Positions 40,893 through 50,440 of a stretch of DNA of 64,000 nt are shown here, piece after piece. Source of the stretch: Acanthacorydalis orientalis. Lineage: Eukaryota; Arthropoda; Insecta; Megaloptera; Corydalidae. Under the pieces are notes generated by a model. The model ran no database searches and was not told where the DNA came from. It saw only the letters and a list, made by a program, of their open reading frames with translations. The stretch spans positions 20,382,112-20,446,111 of the forward strand of contig CM068323.1 of NCBI GenBank assembly GCA_034766995.1, given 5' to 3'. Each line of letters begins with the position of its first letter. The stretch's first letter is position 1. The position numbers and the translations under genes are program-made.

Positions 40893-42251
40893 AATCTATT
40901 TAACATCACTTTAGTGCAACAATAACAACAATACTGCCTGCGTTAAGACTTCGGAAGCGGGAACAAGTCGTAATACAATATCTCTTCATACACAAGCTTT
41001 AACTACATTAGAGAATTTACTAAATAGGATAAGAGAATTGGATGATAAAGCAACACCACCCGCCTCACCGGTAATGAATACTCGTTTACCAAGAAGTTCT
41101 CCATCATCGCCAGCTCCCAGTAAGAAAGGAAAACGGAATCAGTCAGCTTCGCCGATTCGAAGACATTTATTGAACTCACCTTTACTAGGACGAAGATCGA
41201 GAAAGAACAAGAATATCGAAAGCTCTGATGATGAAGTAAATGTTTCTGGAGATGAAGTGTACAACGGAAAGAATTACAGAGATTTAGAAACATTCCAAAA
41301 AGCGCAGTTAAGACAGAAGGTATATTATGAATTCAGTAACGCATAATGTGTTTGCATATGTATGAATGGATTTTCAATTAAAATACATCTGACTTCTAAT
41401 TAAGTACAATCATATAAATTCATGTTTTTTTTTAAAAAAAAGAATAATTATTTTCTAGAAAATATAATATTACTGTATGAAAAAGGATTAATGTTTTGAC
41501 ACTAAGTACAAACTGTATTTAATGTATAAGATTTCAGATGGTAGGTTTCTGTAGTGTGCATGTGTTCGTATATATTGTTAAACTGCTTCGAATCTGTTCT
41601 TAGTTAAAACGGGGAAAAATCGAACCCAATGGTGTAAATTGTTCCACACAGACTGCACCTCTACGGAGAGAGTTCGTAATGCATAATAAAGCACCGATGT
41701 GGAATGAGAACAGCCAGGTGTATCAACTAGATTTTGGTGGTCGTGTGACACAGGAATCCGCGAAAAATTTTCAAATCGAATTCCGTGGGAAACAGGTAAT
41801 TATACATAATTATAATTCAGAGAAAATTTAACACATTTACAGCTTATAATTAATTTTTGTAGTGAATTTTCAACCTTATTTTTCAGTTATTTTTTTTTAA
41901 AAAAAAATTGTAGTATAGAAATTGAAATTGTGTTCAGTTTGGACATATTAGGTGTAGAAAAAATGTAATCTTATTGTTTTTACTTTAAAATTTATTTTCT
42001 ATAAACTTAACATTTAAATATTATAATAAATACAACGTTCAAATATATTTTCAGTTAATACAATACAGATTTATATAAACTGAAAGACATGTGAAATGAA
42101 AATCGACACATTTCATTGTTCGATTTTTGTACAGGTGATGCAGTTCGGTAGGATTGACGGTAACGCTTACACATTAGATTTCCAGTATCCATTTTCAGCT
42201 CTTCAGGCGTTCGCTGTTGCACTGGCGAACGTTACACAGAGACTTAAGTAA
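19758..42251 (+). CDS. tusp: Tubby-related protein 4 (TULP4/tusp family), 5' end missing
   Basis: Twelve exons with GT-AG borders and matching phases join into 4,188 nt: 19758-19922, 27962-28144, 31555-31903, 36508-36782, 36981-37205, 37273-37501, 37598-37860, 38764-39299, 39374-40622, 40915-41319, 41604-41795, 42135-42251. They encode 1,395 residues then TAA. Visible order: WD40-type region (about residues 1-345), SOCS box (about 358-394), first tubby strands (about 418-475), an acidic/basic Ser-rich linker, tubby again from about 567 ([22 protein letters not shown]), some 650 residues of disordered sequence, and the C-terminal tubby signature ([39 protein letters not shown]). The protein ends RLK without the Cys-Glu of classic tubby proteins, as in TULP4. 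The family is known as a predicted adaptor with a SOCS box; a ubiquitin-ligase role is inferred from that. A short first coding exon is expected upstream and is not in the window. Confidence 0.93.
20978..21039. repeat. (TA)n then (ATGT)/(CA) microsatellite
   Basis: Continuous TA to 21022, then GTATGTATACACACATAC. Confidence 0.95.
21369..21457. repeat. (AT)n then (GATA)-like microsatellite
   Basis: Uninterrupted AT to 21433, followed by AGATAGATA-type repeats. Confidence 0.95.
21779..21850. repeat. Compound (TA)n(TG)n microsatellite
   Basis: TA repeats switch to TG repeats at about 21811. Confidence 0.95.
22289..22352. repeat. (TA)n microsatellite
   Basis: TA repeats with one GTGTG interruption near 22304. 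Confidence 0.95.
23101..23177. repeat. (TA)n microsatellite
   Basis: About 60 bp of pure TA after a TACA-type lead-in. Confidence 0.95.
26034..26082. repeat. Compound (TA)n(TG)n microsatellite
   Basis: TA to 26060, then TG repeats. Confidence 0.95.
26596..26645. repeat. (TA)n microsatellite
   Basis: Nearly pure TA. Confidence 0.95.
27672..27720. repeat. (TA)n microsatellite
   Basis: Nearly pure TA. Confidence 0.95.
27830..27917. repeat. (TA)n microsatellite ahead of tusp exon b
   Basis: TA repeats with GTA interruptions, ending some 45 bp before the exon acceptor. Confidence 0.95.
27962..28144 (+). CDS. tusp: tusp exon b, WD40 repeats
   Basis: Encodes 61 residues, beginning [20 protein letters not shown] and ending ALICYQ: WD40-type strands with [10 protein letters not shown] and FSWSHDG. 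Acceptor tttcag, donor CAG|gtttgc, phase 0 at both ends. The preceding intron is 8,039 bp. Confidence 0.93.
28845..28910. repeat. (TA)n microsatellite
   Basis: TA repeats with a single AAA interruption. Confidence 0.95.
30093..30152. repeat. (TA)n then (GATA)-like microsatellite
   Basis: TA to about 30132, then TAGATAGATAGA. Confidence 0.95.
30291..30392. repeat. (TA)n then (CATA)-like microsatellite
   Basis: Two TA blocks split near 30333, ending in ACATACATACACATA. Confidence 0.95.
31555..31903 (+). CDS. tusp: tusp exon c, WD40 repeats and Gln/Ser-rich tail
   Basis: Begins [17 protein letters not shown] and contains [20 protein letters not shown]. Its last 40 codons are acidic then Thr/Ser/Gln-rich, a likely loop. 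Acceptor cttacag, donor GCG|gtaagt, leaving one base of a split Ala codon. Confidence 0.92.
32561..32677. repeat. Long (TA)n microsatellite
   Basis: 117 bp of TA with a few GTA steps near 32610-32632. Confidence 0.95.
36222..36256. repeat. (TA)n(TATG)n microsatellite
   Basis: Short TA run followed by GTATGTATGTATGTATA. Confidence 0.9.
36508..36782 (+). CDS. tusp: tusp exon d, WD40 repeats
   Basis: The split codon completes Ala, then [19 protein letters not shown]. It contains [16 protein letters not shown] and ends IPCTQ. Acceptor ctttcag, donor CAG|gtttgt, phase 0 out. Confidence 0.92.
36981..37205 (+). CDS. tusp: tusp exon e, last WD40 strand and SOCS box
   Basis: 75 codons. Starts [20 protein letters not shown]. 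The part from [15 protein letters not shown] through [14 protein letters not shown] matches the SOCS box of TULP4, with its BC-box-like SLQ-L-C start and a cullin-side L-LPPR motif. Acceptor ttctag, donor CGT|gtaagc. Confidence 0.92.
37273..37501 (+). CDS. tusp: tusp exon f, N-terminal tubby strands
   Basis: Contains [32 protein letters not shown] and [12 protein letters not shown], the opening of the tubby domain as found in TULP4. The upstream intron is 67 bp. Donor GAAG|gtatga, phase 1. Confidence 0.92.
37598..37860 (+). CDS. tusp: tusp exon g, Ser-rich and basic linker
   Basis: Split Glu codon then [17 protein letters not shown]. An SGSGSG run, an acidic SDSDHEDG stretch and a strongly basic block ([12 protein letters not shown]) that could act as a nuclear-localisation signal. 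Ends LPE|gtgagt, phase 0. Confidence 0.88.
38064..38709. mobile_element. Short DNA transposon (MITE-like) in a tusp intron
   Basis: The left end reads TACCGTATTTTTGGGCTATA (38064-38083) followed by AGACGCACTT. The right end read backwards from 38709 starts TACCGTACTTTTGA and, after a 17-base insertion, continues GGCTATAAAACGTACTT. The GGCTATAA-ACG-ACTT block thus matches at 15 of 17 positions. If the outer TA is a target duplication, a Tc1/mariner-like mode is possible. No transposase is present in the 646 bp, so it is non-autonomous or a remnant. It lies between exons g and h of tusp. Confidence 0.7.
38764..39299 (+). CDS. tusp: tusp exon h, central tubby strands
   Basis: Starts [20 protein letters not shown] and contains [18 protein letters not shown] and [13 protein letters not shown], all family hallmarks. 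The remainder is Ser/Asn/Pro-rich. The acceptor (tttaag) lies 54 bp beyond a short DNA transposon. Donor AG|gtgaat, phase 2. Confidence 0.92.
39374..40622 (+). CDS. tusp: tusp exon i, long disordered insertion with one ordered-looking island
   Basis: 417 codons, mostly Ser/Asn/Lys/Glu-rich. A segment at about 40050-40235 (from [12 protein letters not shown] to [12 protein letters not shown]) is hydrophobic enough to be folded or to bind a partner. Acceptor gatag, donor AGT|gtaagt, phase 0. Confidence 0.9.
40829..40883. repeat. (TA)n microsatellite ahead of tusp exon j
   Basis: Pure TA, ending about 30 bp before the exon acceptor. Confidence 0.95.
40915..41319 (+). CDS. tusp: tusp exon j, Ser/Pro-rich linker and acidic motif
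   Basis: 135 codons. Contains a short helical-looking stretch ([17 protein letters not shown]), Pro-directed SP sites, basic KKGKR and RRSRKNK blocks and an [14 protein letters not shown] acidic motif that resembles the ESEPELFISGDE region of TULP4. Phase 0 at both ends. Confidence 0.9.
41604..41795 (+). CDS. tusp: tusp exon k, C-terminal tubby strands
   Basis: Contains [20 protein letters not shown] and [18 protein letters not shown], close to the tubby C-terminal signature. Acceptor cttag, donor CAG|gtaatt. Confidence 0.94.
42135..42251 (+). CDS. tusp: tusp exon l, tubby C-terminus and stop
   Basis: Encodes [20 protein letters not shown] then the hydrophobic C-terminal helix [18 protein letters not shown], followed by TAA at 42249-42251. 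In tubby folds this helix fills the barrel core. Confidence 0.95.
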   Translation: MMQFGRIDGNAYTLDFQYPFSALQAFAVALANVTQRLK

Positions 42252-43100
42252 TGTGACGTTGTAAACTCTTTATCTAGACAACATATCAGCCTAAAAGTTT
42301 TGTTAGGACGTTGAAATCGTGTCGGATATTCAAATGATAAACTGAATTTCATAATTAAATAAATAAAATGAATTGATTAATAACGGACACGTATAGATTG
42401 TTATATTGATCATTTTGTTTGATCGTCGTTTGTTATGTTTAATTGTATGATGAGATTAATATAAATGTGATGACCGTCCACATTGAAAAATAAAACACAA
42501 GATGAAAAAATAATATTAACATTATTTATGTACCATATATATATATTTAAAAAATATTCAAAAAAAGACACCGCTTTTTATATCTGTTACTCGTTTATTC
42601 GTTTATCTTGTTTTTAATTTCTAGTGAATTCGTTGTTGTTTATTATTATCATTATTATTGTAATTGTCAGATGGACTCAGTGCAATTTACTTAAGGGTCA
42701 TTTAAATCCGTGAATCGATCCGAAGCCAAACCGTTTTTAATGACATTTATAAAATGTTTATCTTAGATGAAATTATAAATTTATAAATATCGTTTTATAT
42801 GAAAGACATTTATACAACATGCGCAAATATAAACATCTATAAACAAATCTTGCTACATTTAAATATTACCAATTCTTACAAAAAATGTTTCGTGTATGTT
42901 TTTTATTGTCTATAAAATATCTTAATCATTGTTAATAAAATCGTGAGTTGAGGAAAATTTTTGATTACAATTGCAGTTTATTATTGAGGCCGAACTTACA
43001 TTCATAACGAATTTACATAGTAAATATTACGAAATATTCTCTTTTAAAATGATTAATAATTTATTATTGTCATTTTAATAAAGAGACTTCTGTAATGTTT
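42252..43100 (+). promoter_or_regulatory. tusp: tusp 3' untranslated region with several poly(A) signals
   Basis: AATAAA occurs at 42358-42363, 42362-42367 and 42489-42494, and again near 42934 and 43076. The 3' end actually used cannot be chosen from sequence. Confidence 0.5.
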
Positions 43101-43895
43101 ATGTTATAATTTGTTTATAAAAAAAACTGGAGGCTTTAAGAATGTCGTGTGTAAAAAGAATATACTGATATTTTTTTCCTAATACTTTCTTTTGATGGAA
43201 GATATGAAAATTCACAATTAACGTTTCTCACTAAGTAAAAAAAAAAAATATTAATACATTTTCGATATATAAAAATGTGGAATTTGTTTTGAAAACAATC
43301 ATGTTCCATTTATATATTTAAATAATTGTACATGATGTTAGAATATGACATTGATGTTTTGATACGAAAATGTTTGCAGTATAATTTTTTATCTGAAAGT
43401 TTTCTTTGCCAGAAACCTAACATAATCATAGTTAGTTATTTGGCAATTACGAATCATGCACAATTTTTCAACCATTACATTTGATTGTACTTTTACATGA
43501 TAATTATCTATTTTTTATACATTTATTACATTTTGTATGAATTTTTATTGAAGAATTTTTTGAATATTTTACATTATGAAGGAACTACACACTACTATCA
43601 AGAACAATTATTAAAATGTGTCCTCTTTTCAAATCATGTATTGAAAGTGAAATGTTACATTTATCTTTATTAACAAATATCAATATTAATAATTTCATTA
43701 CATATTTATATATAATATAAATAAATGATATTCGTGTTATTATTTAAGATATGATACATTAATATATTATTTCATTAATATCTTATATCGAGTTCTATGG
43801 TATTTAGTTTATTGTCAAAAAAGGCAGTATTAATAATATTCTTTTCATTGATAATAAAAAAAGAATTTTATTTTATTTTAATACAGGGATTTTCA

Positions 43896-43957
<62 letters not shown>

Positions 43958-45660
43958 TATACATATTATGTTGGTTTTACGTGTCTTTTATATAAAATGA
44001 GGAAGAACTTGTGTTCTAAACAAAATATTTTAATCAATAGCCTGATATATGTGTAGCTCTTACACGCCATTAAAGGAGAATTTCATTCGTTTTGCACATA
44101 ATCTCATATGGTTACAATAAACGATTTTCAAATAAGATATTTATCAAACCCTTCGTAGCATTTTGATTATCACGAAGTAGTAAAATGCACTGAAACTAAT
44201 GATGAAGAAAAAACGAAATATGTAATTATTTGATAAGATTTGATCTTCGAGATGTGCAAAACAGAAAGAGAGAAAGATCAAAAAACTAGAACAATGATGA
44301 GTGTGAATAAAGAAAATATACAAAACTGATTATTGTAGATGTAATATTACGTTGCCAAATGAGCCAATGCATAGTTTTCACTCTTGATTCAATTATTATT
44401 ATTCAAAGTGAAAGAGTGCTATCCAGGACAGGAATGGTGATTCATTAAGGATCTGTTTTGTTATTGAAAGTGTTTGTGAAAGTTTGAAACAAACGATTAT
44501 TTGTATATTGTTACTGTAATTTATGATGATTGTACTTAATATACTGCTTTTATTATAAGGGTCTACATTTTTTTGATTACACATTACGATTCTGTACGCT
44601 GTTTATTTACCTAACTAGATATAAACGGCATATAAACATTTAAAAGAAGATTACATTACTTATAATTGTTTCATTATAACAATTAATGGTTTTAATATAG
44701 GTTCAAGAAGAGAACAATTTATAAGTTTTCAATCATGTCTTCAAAAGGTTTCGTCTCGTTTTCTAATCAATTTAGAACTTTTTATATGAATCCAAGTTAC
44801 TTTTTAAGTCTTTTTAATATTATTCTTATTTTATCATGGTACGAGAAATCATCTTTAATATTTTTAAAAGAGAATCAATACTAGATAAGGTTTGTATTTG
44901 TATTACTCTTGCTTATATATCAATATTAGTGTAAAATTTTGGAGTATACATTAACTGTCTTGTTTGAATAAAGAAAAACAAACATGTCTTATTTTTTAAA
45001 AGATATAGTGTTCTGTATATATATATATATAACAATTAGTAATCAACTAGTGGCCATACAGTGTCAATTTTAAGTGTAGATCTTTATTTTATTTTTAAAA
45101 TAAACTAGTATTTTATTTGTTTTAAAATTAATAAAATAAAAAAATAAGATTAGCTTTTTTAAAAATTATTGCATATTTCATTCGATTATAAAACCGTTTA
45201 TATATATTCTTTTTTGTTCAATAATATAAAAATATAATATCTAAAAATAAAATATAAAAATGTTTGAATGTCTTTGGTATATGAGTTTCAGAAAATGTTT
45301 GGAAGCCATGGTTGATTTGTACAGATTGTATCATAGAGATTCTTTATCTATGGTATCACAGATAAACACTTGTTTGTAGATAATGACTGATATTTTCCAA
45401 TATTTGATTAACGTTAGCCTGAGATAGTATTGAGTTGAAAACCTTGATAAATACATATAAAACATTGTAAAATAATTAGTCATTTATTGTTATATATCAG
45501 CAAGTTAGCAATGTTTAGTTAATGTAAGTAACGTGTTTGATCATAATACATCAATAATAATAACCTATAACGTGTATGCAATCTAATTGTTATCATTCAT
45601 TATTTTATCATTTAAAATAGTTAATTTTAAAACGCCACAAGTTCAACGTCATTGCGAAAA
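43101..45660. other. Intergenic DNA between tusp and Sply
   Basis: AT-rich, with a TA tract at 43898-43954. The last few hundred bases should include the Sply promoter and 5' leader, but I find no clear TATA or initiator to place the start. Confidence 0.5.
43898..43954. repeat. (TA)n microsatellite
   Basis: Pure TA. Confidence 0.95.
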
Positions 45661-45811
45661 ATGGATTCAATTAAGTCAAGTTTGAATTTATTACGTTTTG
45701 CAGTAAACGATATTTTTAATGGGAAAGAACCATGGCAGATTATGTCTATGACTGCTTCAACAGTTCTGCTTAATGTATGGTTATGGAATTTTGTATTTGA
45801 TGATAAAGAAA
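45661..45811 (+). CDS. Sply: Sply exon 1, start and membrane segment
   Basis: ATG at 45661. Encodes 50 residues plus one base, including [12 protein letters not shown] and the hydrophobic [12 protein letters not shown]. Donor A|gtacgt, phase 1. Confidence 0.9.
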
Positions 45812-48568
45812 GTACGTATAAAGTATTTGGAATTATTGTTAGTTATAAAAGATTTCTTGTATTTTATAATTTTTATATTGGTTTTTTAGGTATTGTTACA
45901 CGGACTAAAAAGAAAATATTTCGTCTAGTAAGGCTAATACCAAGTGTTCGAGAAAAACTTGATAAAGAACTTCAAACTGTAGCAGTTGGATTTGAAAAAG
46001 ATACTGAGCAGAGAATAGCAGGACAACCTTATTTTGTCAGTTTACCAGAAAAGGGTTTAAATCATGAAGAAATTATCAAGCTTGTTAATGAACATTTAGA
46101 ATTAGGTTTGTATATAGAATTCCTATACACAATTGAATATTACACTTACATACATGTATATCTAAAGGTATTTAGATAATTTAATTTGTAGAAGTTAATT
46201 TATTTTTAATTTGAACTATTTTATTATCATGTTTATAGTTTTAAATCAAATGTACTTGTATTATTTTGATAGACTATTCAATGTGCCTTTAAATCCTGAA
46301 TAACCGACTTGATAAGCTATTGAAATATATATAATTTTACACCACTGATAATTTTCTAAGAAGATTTTGATATTATTTATCGAACAATTTCTTTTTCACA
46401 AGGTGATTTCGATTGGAAAGGTGGTAGAGTGTCTGGTGCAGTTTATTACTTTAATGAAGATGTTATCAAACTTACAACTGAAGTATATGGTTTGGCATCT
46501 TATACTAATCCATTACATCCAGATATTTTCCCAGGTATTAATAAAATGGAAGCTGAAGTTATTAAAATATGTGCAAACTTATTCAATGGATGTTCAGATG
46601 CATGTGGGACAGTAAGAATTTTTTTCATATATTAAAAGGTTAACCTTAGTAATTTTATCAGGAATTTTTTTTAGATGACAACTGGTGGTACCGAATCAAT
46701 TCTGATGGCATGTAAAGCATACAGAGATTGTGCTTTAGAAGAGAAGGGTATCAAATGTCCTGAGATTGTAATACCTGCTACTGCACATTCTGCTTTTGAT
46801 AAAGCAGCACAATTTTTTGGTCTTAAAGTGCGGTCAGTTCCTGTTGATCCAGTTACAACTAAAGTTGATATTAAAGCAATGAAACGAGCTATAAATGGAA
46901 ATACAATCATGGTAGACTTTAAATTATTACCATATATAAATAAGTATATTTAAATCTTGTTTAGTATTGAATCTTAAATACTGCCTACAAGAATGTTATT
47001 TGTATTACATTTCTGTTTTTATGGTTTGTTAGGGGTTAATTCAGTTAGTATATATTTGTATATACATGTTAATTAAGTATTCTCAAAATATTTATTTCAT
47101 TTCAAAATATCCTATCATAATCATGATCGTCATTTTTATTTGCATTTTATGTATATACATAAAGTGTAATTTTTTATAGCTGGCTGGGTCAGCACCCAAT
47201 TTTCCTTATGGTACCATGGATGATATAGAAGAAATTTCAAAACTTGGTGTGAAATATAATATTCCTGTTCATGTTGATGCATGTTTAGGAGGTTTTGTTT
47301 TAACTTTTGCAGATCAAGCAAATCATAATTTACCATTGTTCGATTTTAGACTGCCAGGAGTAACAAGTATTTCAGCAGATACCCATAAAGTAAGTTAATT
47401 ATGATCAGTGTAATAGTATGTTATTTAAACAGTTCAATTTTAATTACTAATCATTTATTAGATATTTATCATAATTCATTCATTTTTATATAATAATTAG
47501 ACAAACAATAATATATTAAATAATTTTATAAGTTTAAATTTTATGTTTTCTTCAGTATGGCTTTGCACCTAAAGGTTCATCAGTAATTCTATATTCACAT
47601 CCAAAGTATAGACACTATCAGTTTACTGTTACCACTGATTGGCCTGGTGGAGTGTACGGATCACCAACAGTTTGTGGTTCAAGAGCAGGAGGAATAATAG
47701 CTGCATGTTGGGCAACTATGTTATATTTTGGAAATGAAGGCTATGTTCAAGCAACTAAAGAAATTTTAGCTACTACTAATTATATTGAAAAAGAGTATGT
47801 TGTAATTTTTTAAAGTAGATTTAGTTATAAATGAAGATAATTTACAGATTACGAAAAATGGATGGAATTTTCATATTTGGCAAACCTGCTACAACTGTAA
47901 TTGCTCTCGGTTCGAAAATATTTGATATATATCGTTTATCAGGAAAATTGAATCATTTAGGTTGGAATTTAAATGTATTACAATTTCCTTCAGGGTGAGC
48001 AGTAATAAAATATTCTAAGTTATGACTGTCTATGTTTAAAAAAAAATATTTAGATAATTTTTATAGAATGTTATAAAATATTTCATATATTATGTAATAT
48101 TGTTCTGATAAAAATATCATGTAAATCATTGAAATGACACTGATAAGGTTTTTATTGTAGTATACATTTATGTGTTACACATGTTCATACACTGCCAGGC
48201 ATTGCTGATAAGTTTTTAAATGATGTTCGTATTGAATTGCTAGAAATTCTAAAAGATCCAGGAACACCTGTTGAAGGAAAGGTATTATTATTAAATTTCT
48301 TAGATTACATATTTAATTTATCGAGAAATTTATTAATTTCCTGTTTTAGATTTATGTTAAGTACTATATTCTTTAATATTAAGTATTTTTTTTATTATAT
48401 ATCAAATAAGAGTTCATAATTAGTTTTTGTTCTTATTTCAAGATGGCTTTGTATGGAGTAGCTCAAAGTATTCCAGATCGATCGATTGTAGGAGATTTCA
48501 CAAAATTCTTTTTAGATGCAATGTACTTTTTACCAAAGGATCAAAAGAAACAAGAAAGTTCAGATTGA
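45661..48568 (+). CDS. Sply: Sphingosine-1-phosphate lyase
   Basis: Nine exons: 45661-45811, 45890-46105, 46403-46611, 46675-46911, 47180-47389, 47556-47794, 47848-47994, 48161-48281, 48443-48568. They join in phase into 1,656 nt encoding 551 residues, the usual length. The enzyme is a PLP-dependent ER membrane protein that splits sphingosine-1-phosphate into a long-chain aldehyde and phosphoethanolamine, the exit step of sphingolipid breakdown. Visible: one N-terminal membrane segment (about residues 25-46), SGAVYYF and [19 protein letters not shown] (phosphate-loop region, 194-200), HVDACLGG (302-309, Asp304 expected to contact the PLP ring), SADTHK with Lys341 as the expected Schiff-base lysine, YGFAPKGSS, and [12 protein letters not shown]. 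The start has A at -3 and G at +4, and no in-frame ATG precedes it nearby. The gene looks intact. Confidence 0.96.
45890..46105 (+). CDS. Sply: Sply exon 2
   Basis: Basic juxtamembrane region ([20 protein letters not shown]), then [19 protein letters not shown], typical of the family. Acceptor tttttag, donor TTAG|gtttgt. Confidence 0.93.
46403..46611 (+). CDS. Sply: Sply exon 3
   Basis: Contains [34 protein letters not shown] and a Cys-bearing end (SDACGT). Acceptor cacaag, donor ACA|gtaaga, phase 0. Confidence 0.95.
46675..46911 (+). CDS. Sply: Sply exon 4, PLP phosphate-binding motif
   Basis: 79 codons, [18 protein letters not shown] through [11 protein letters not shown]. The GGTES turn binds the cofactor phosphate in this fold. 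Acceptor ttttag, donor ATG|gtagac. Confidence 0.95.
47180..47389 (+). CDS. Sply: Sply exon 5, PLP lysine
   Basis: Starts [18 protein letters not shown] and includes [10 protein letters not shown]. It ends exactly on the AAA of the PLP-binding lysine (SADTHK; codon 47387-47389). Donor AAA|gtaagt. Confidence 0.95.
47556..47794 (+). CDS. Sply: Sply exon 6
   Basis: Starts [17 protein letters not shown] and contains [16 protein letters not shown] and [14 protein letters not shown]. Donor GA|gtatgt, phase 2. The next intron is only 53 bp. Confidence 0.95.
47848..47994 (+). CDS. Sply: Sply exon 7
   Basis: Contains [20 protein letters not shown] and [13 protein letters not shown], the small C-terminal domain of the fold. 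Acceptor ttacag, donor GG|gtgagc. Confidence 0.95.
48161..48281 (+). CDS. Sply: Sply exon 8
   Basis: Starts in a split Gly then [20 protein letters not shown] and ends PGTPVEGK|gtatta, phase 0. Confidence 0.93.
48443..48568 (+). CDS. Sply: Sply exon 9 and stop
   Basis: [20 protein letters not shown] and a hydrophilic tail rich in Lys and Gln, with TGA at 48566-48568. Acceptor ttcaag. Confidence 0.94.
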   Translation: MALYGVAQSIPDRSIVGDFTKFFLDAMYFLPKDQKKQESSD

Positions 48569-48612
48569 ACATCGATGATTAGAGGAAATCTACTATTTTT
48601 GTAAATGTTTAA

Positions 48613-48618
48613 AATAAA
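48613..48618 (+). terminator. Sply: First Sply poly(A) signal
   Basis: AATAAA lies 45 bp after the stop. A second AATAAA at 49331-49336 could define a longer 3' end. Confidence 0.5.
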
Positions 48619-49729
48619 TCAAATGCTAAAAAAATTCAGTATTGATATATACTATAAATTTATTTTTATGAGATAAAGTTTTTTAGCCATATTTTTGTAC
48701 ATGGTATATTAGTAAAATAGAGATTCATGTATATCAGAAATACTATTATCTATTATTCATTCCTAGCCGTGTAAGATTTTACAAAAAAATGTGTGAGAAA
48801 CTTGAATAACATGTTTATTTTGATTTTAAAATGTGATTTTCAGTACTTATTTGTATATGAACAATATTTTCTTGTTTAAGGTATATTTTTAAAGAAAGTT
48901 TATTTCATAAATATAAAATATTTGTTTCAGATTTTATTATATGTAGTGAATTTTGAATGTATTGATTAAAATCAAAGTACGGCTTCAAATAGTAAAATAT
49001 AGATGATATGAAGTGATAATGTTTGTTACAAAAATAATTGGATGTATTTACTATAAATGAAAGACTGTGTTTTTAGAAGATGTATTATATATTTTTTAAA
49101 TCACATTTTATTATTATGAGACTGGTTGTAATATTTGAGTGTAATTTTGTTGTAAATATATAACTTTCAGAAATAATATTTATTTCTTTTGTAGCTGGAA
49201 TTGAAACATTTATATGAAAATAATTATTTGTGGATGATTATATTTTATTTAATAACATATTTTTTTAAAAAAATGGATTGTTGTAAGATAAAGGAAGATA
49301 ATTTTCAAAAGCTTTATTTTTAGTAATTATAATAAAGACCTATATTAAATGTATTTCTATTGGTTTGGGTTCTTAAAGTGGCTTAATATTGGATTTAAAC
49401 TTTGATTCAAAGTTGGTCAAATAGATCTCCTTTTGGACAGTACATTTGTTAGCAAGTAATAACAAGTGATGTCACCCATATCAATAGTTTAGTTTTAAAT
49501 CATACCAAACGTGTAAATAATTATTAATAGGAAACACGGTGGTCTTCTCAAATAATGTAAAAACAGGATTTTAAAGACCACGGTGAAATTTTATTTTACT
49601 TTTCATGTTACTTAATAATTACGTAAATTGATAAACGAATTCTTGGATTACTTAAGTAATTAAAGTATGTAACTTAGAATGTTATATTCAAAAACATGAA
49701 ATATCTTCAAAGCAAAATTAAATAAAAAG

Positions 49730-49730
<1 letters not shown>
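48619..49730 (+). other. Sply 3' flank, possible long 3' untranslated region
   Basis: AT-rich single-copy DNA with an AATAAA at 49331-49336. No coding segment or repeat recognised. Confidence 0.45.

Positions 49731-49779
<49 letters not shown>
49731..49779. repeat. (TA)n microsatellite beside the RTE fragment
   Basis: Pure TA, lying on the 3' side of the element in its own orientation. Confidence 0.95.
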
Positions 49780-49783
<4 letters not shown>

Positions 49784-49869
49784 CTCTTTCGATCTATTGC
49801 TGGTCTCTTCCAAAACATTCGAGTTCAAACGATACAGTGCCCCTCTTTTTAATAATTTTCCAAAAAAAT

Positions 49870-50355
49870 TTCTTATATTCTTATCCCACCTGTTAATGCG
49901 TATATTTCTACGTCTTTTTCTCGATATTTAAAAATTTTAGAGTTCACAATCAATAGTTTCTCTTGCGTATCCGATTGTCTTCTCTTCTTGTACTGTGTCC
50001 CGTTCATTTCCATTTCAAACTCTTCACTCTTCTTATTATGTCTAACTCCAGTTTGTTTTTGCATCCAAATTATTCTTATCTTATTCTTTTTTGTTATTCA
50101 CAACATACATCTTTCTATATCCCTCAGTGCTGTCTTCAATCGTTGTATTGTTTTAGCATTAAGAACATATGGTTCACTATCGTAAATGGGTACAGTTAAA
50201 ATACATTTTCCGAATAATTTTCTCATAAAACAGAGTGGGATATTCGATTTAAACATTGAAACGTTTCGTCCGAACGAACTCCGACAAATTTTTATTCTTC
50301 TGTGAAGTTTGTTAATGAATGGTACATCCCTGTTAAAAAGCTGGCCCAAATAAAT
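49870..50355 (-). pseudogene. Decayed RTE-type non-LTR retrotransposon fragment
   Basis: Read on the minus strand, 50355-50098 gives YLGQLFNRD, RRIKICRSSFGRN, FKSNIPLCFMRKLFGKC and LTVPIYDSEPY, then LNAKTIQRLKTALRDIERCM. This is the order seen at the C-terminal end of RTE-clade endonuclease-reverse transcriptases of insects. Further along, after a stop and a frame change, RRVKSLKWK and TGHSTRREDN match the Lys-Trp and Gly-His-Ala-Arg-like motifs that normally follow. Stops and frame shifts show it is dead. The catalytic reverse-transcriptase core and the endonuclease are absent, and a (TA)n tract lies on each side. Confidence 0.8.
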
Positions 50356-50369
50356 ATTATTAAAGATTT

Positions 50370-50371
<2 letters not shown>

Positions 50372-50436
<65 letters not shown>

Positions 50437-50440
50437 GTAT
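50372..50440. repeat. (TA)n(TATG)n microsatellite beside the RTE fragment
   Basis: TA to 50424, then GTATGTATGTATGTAT. It begins about 20 bp beyond the truncation point of the element. Confidence 0.95.
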
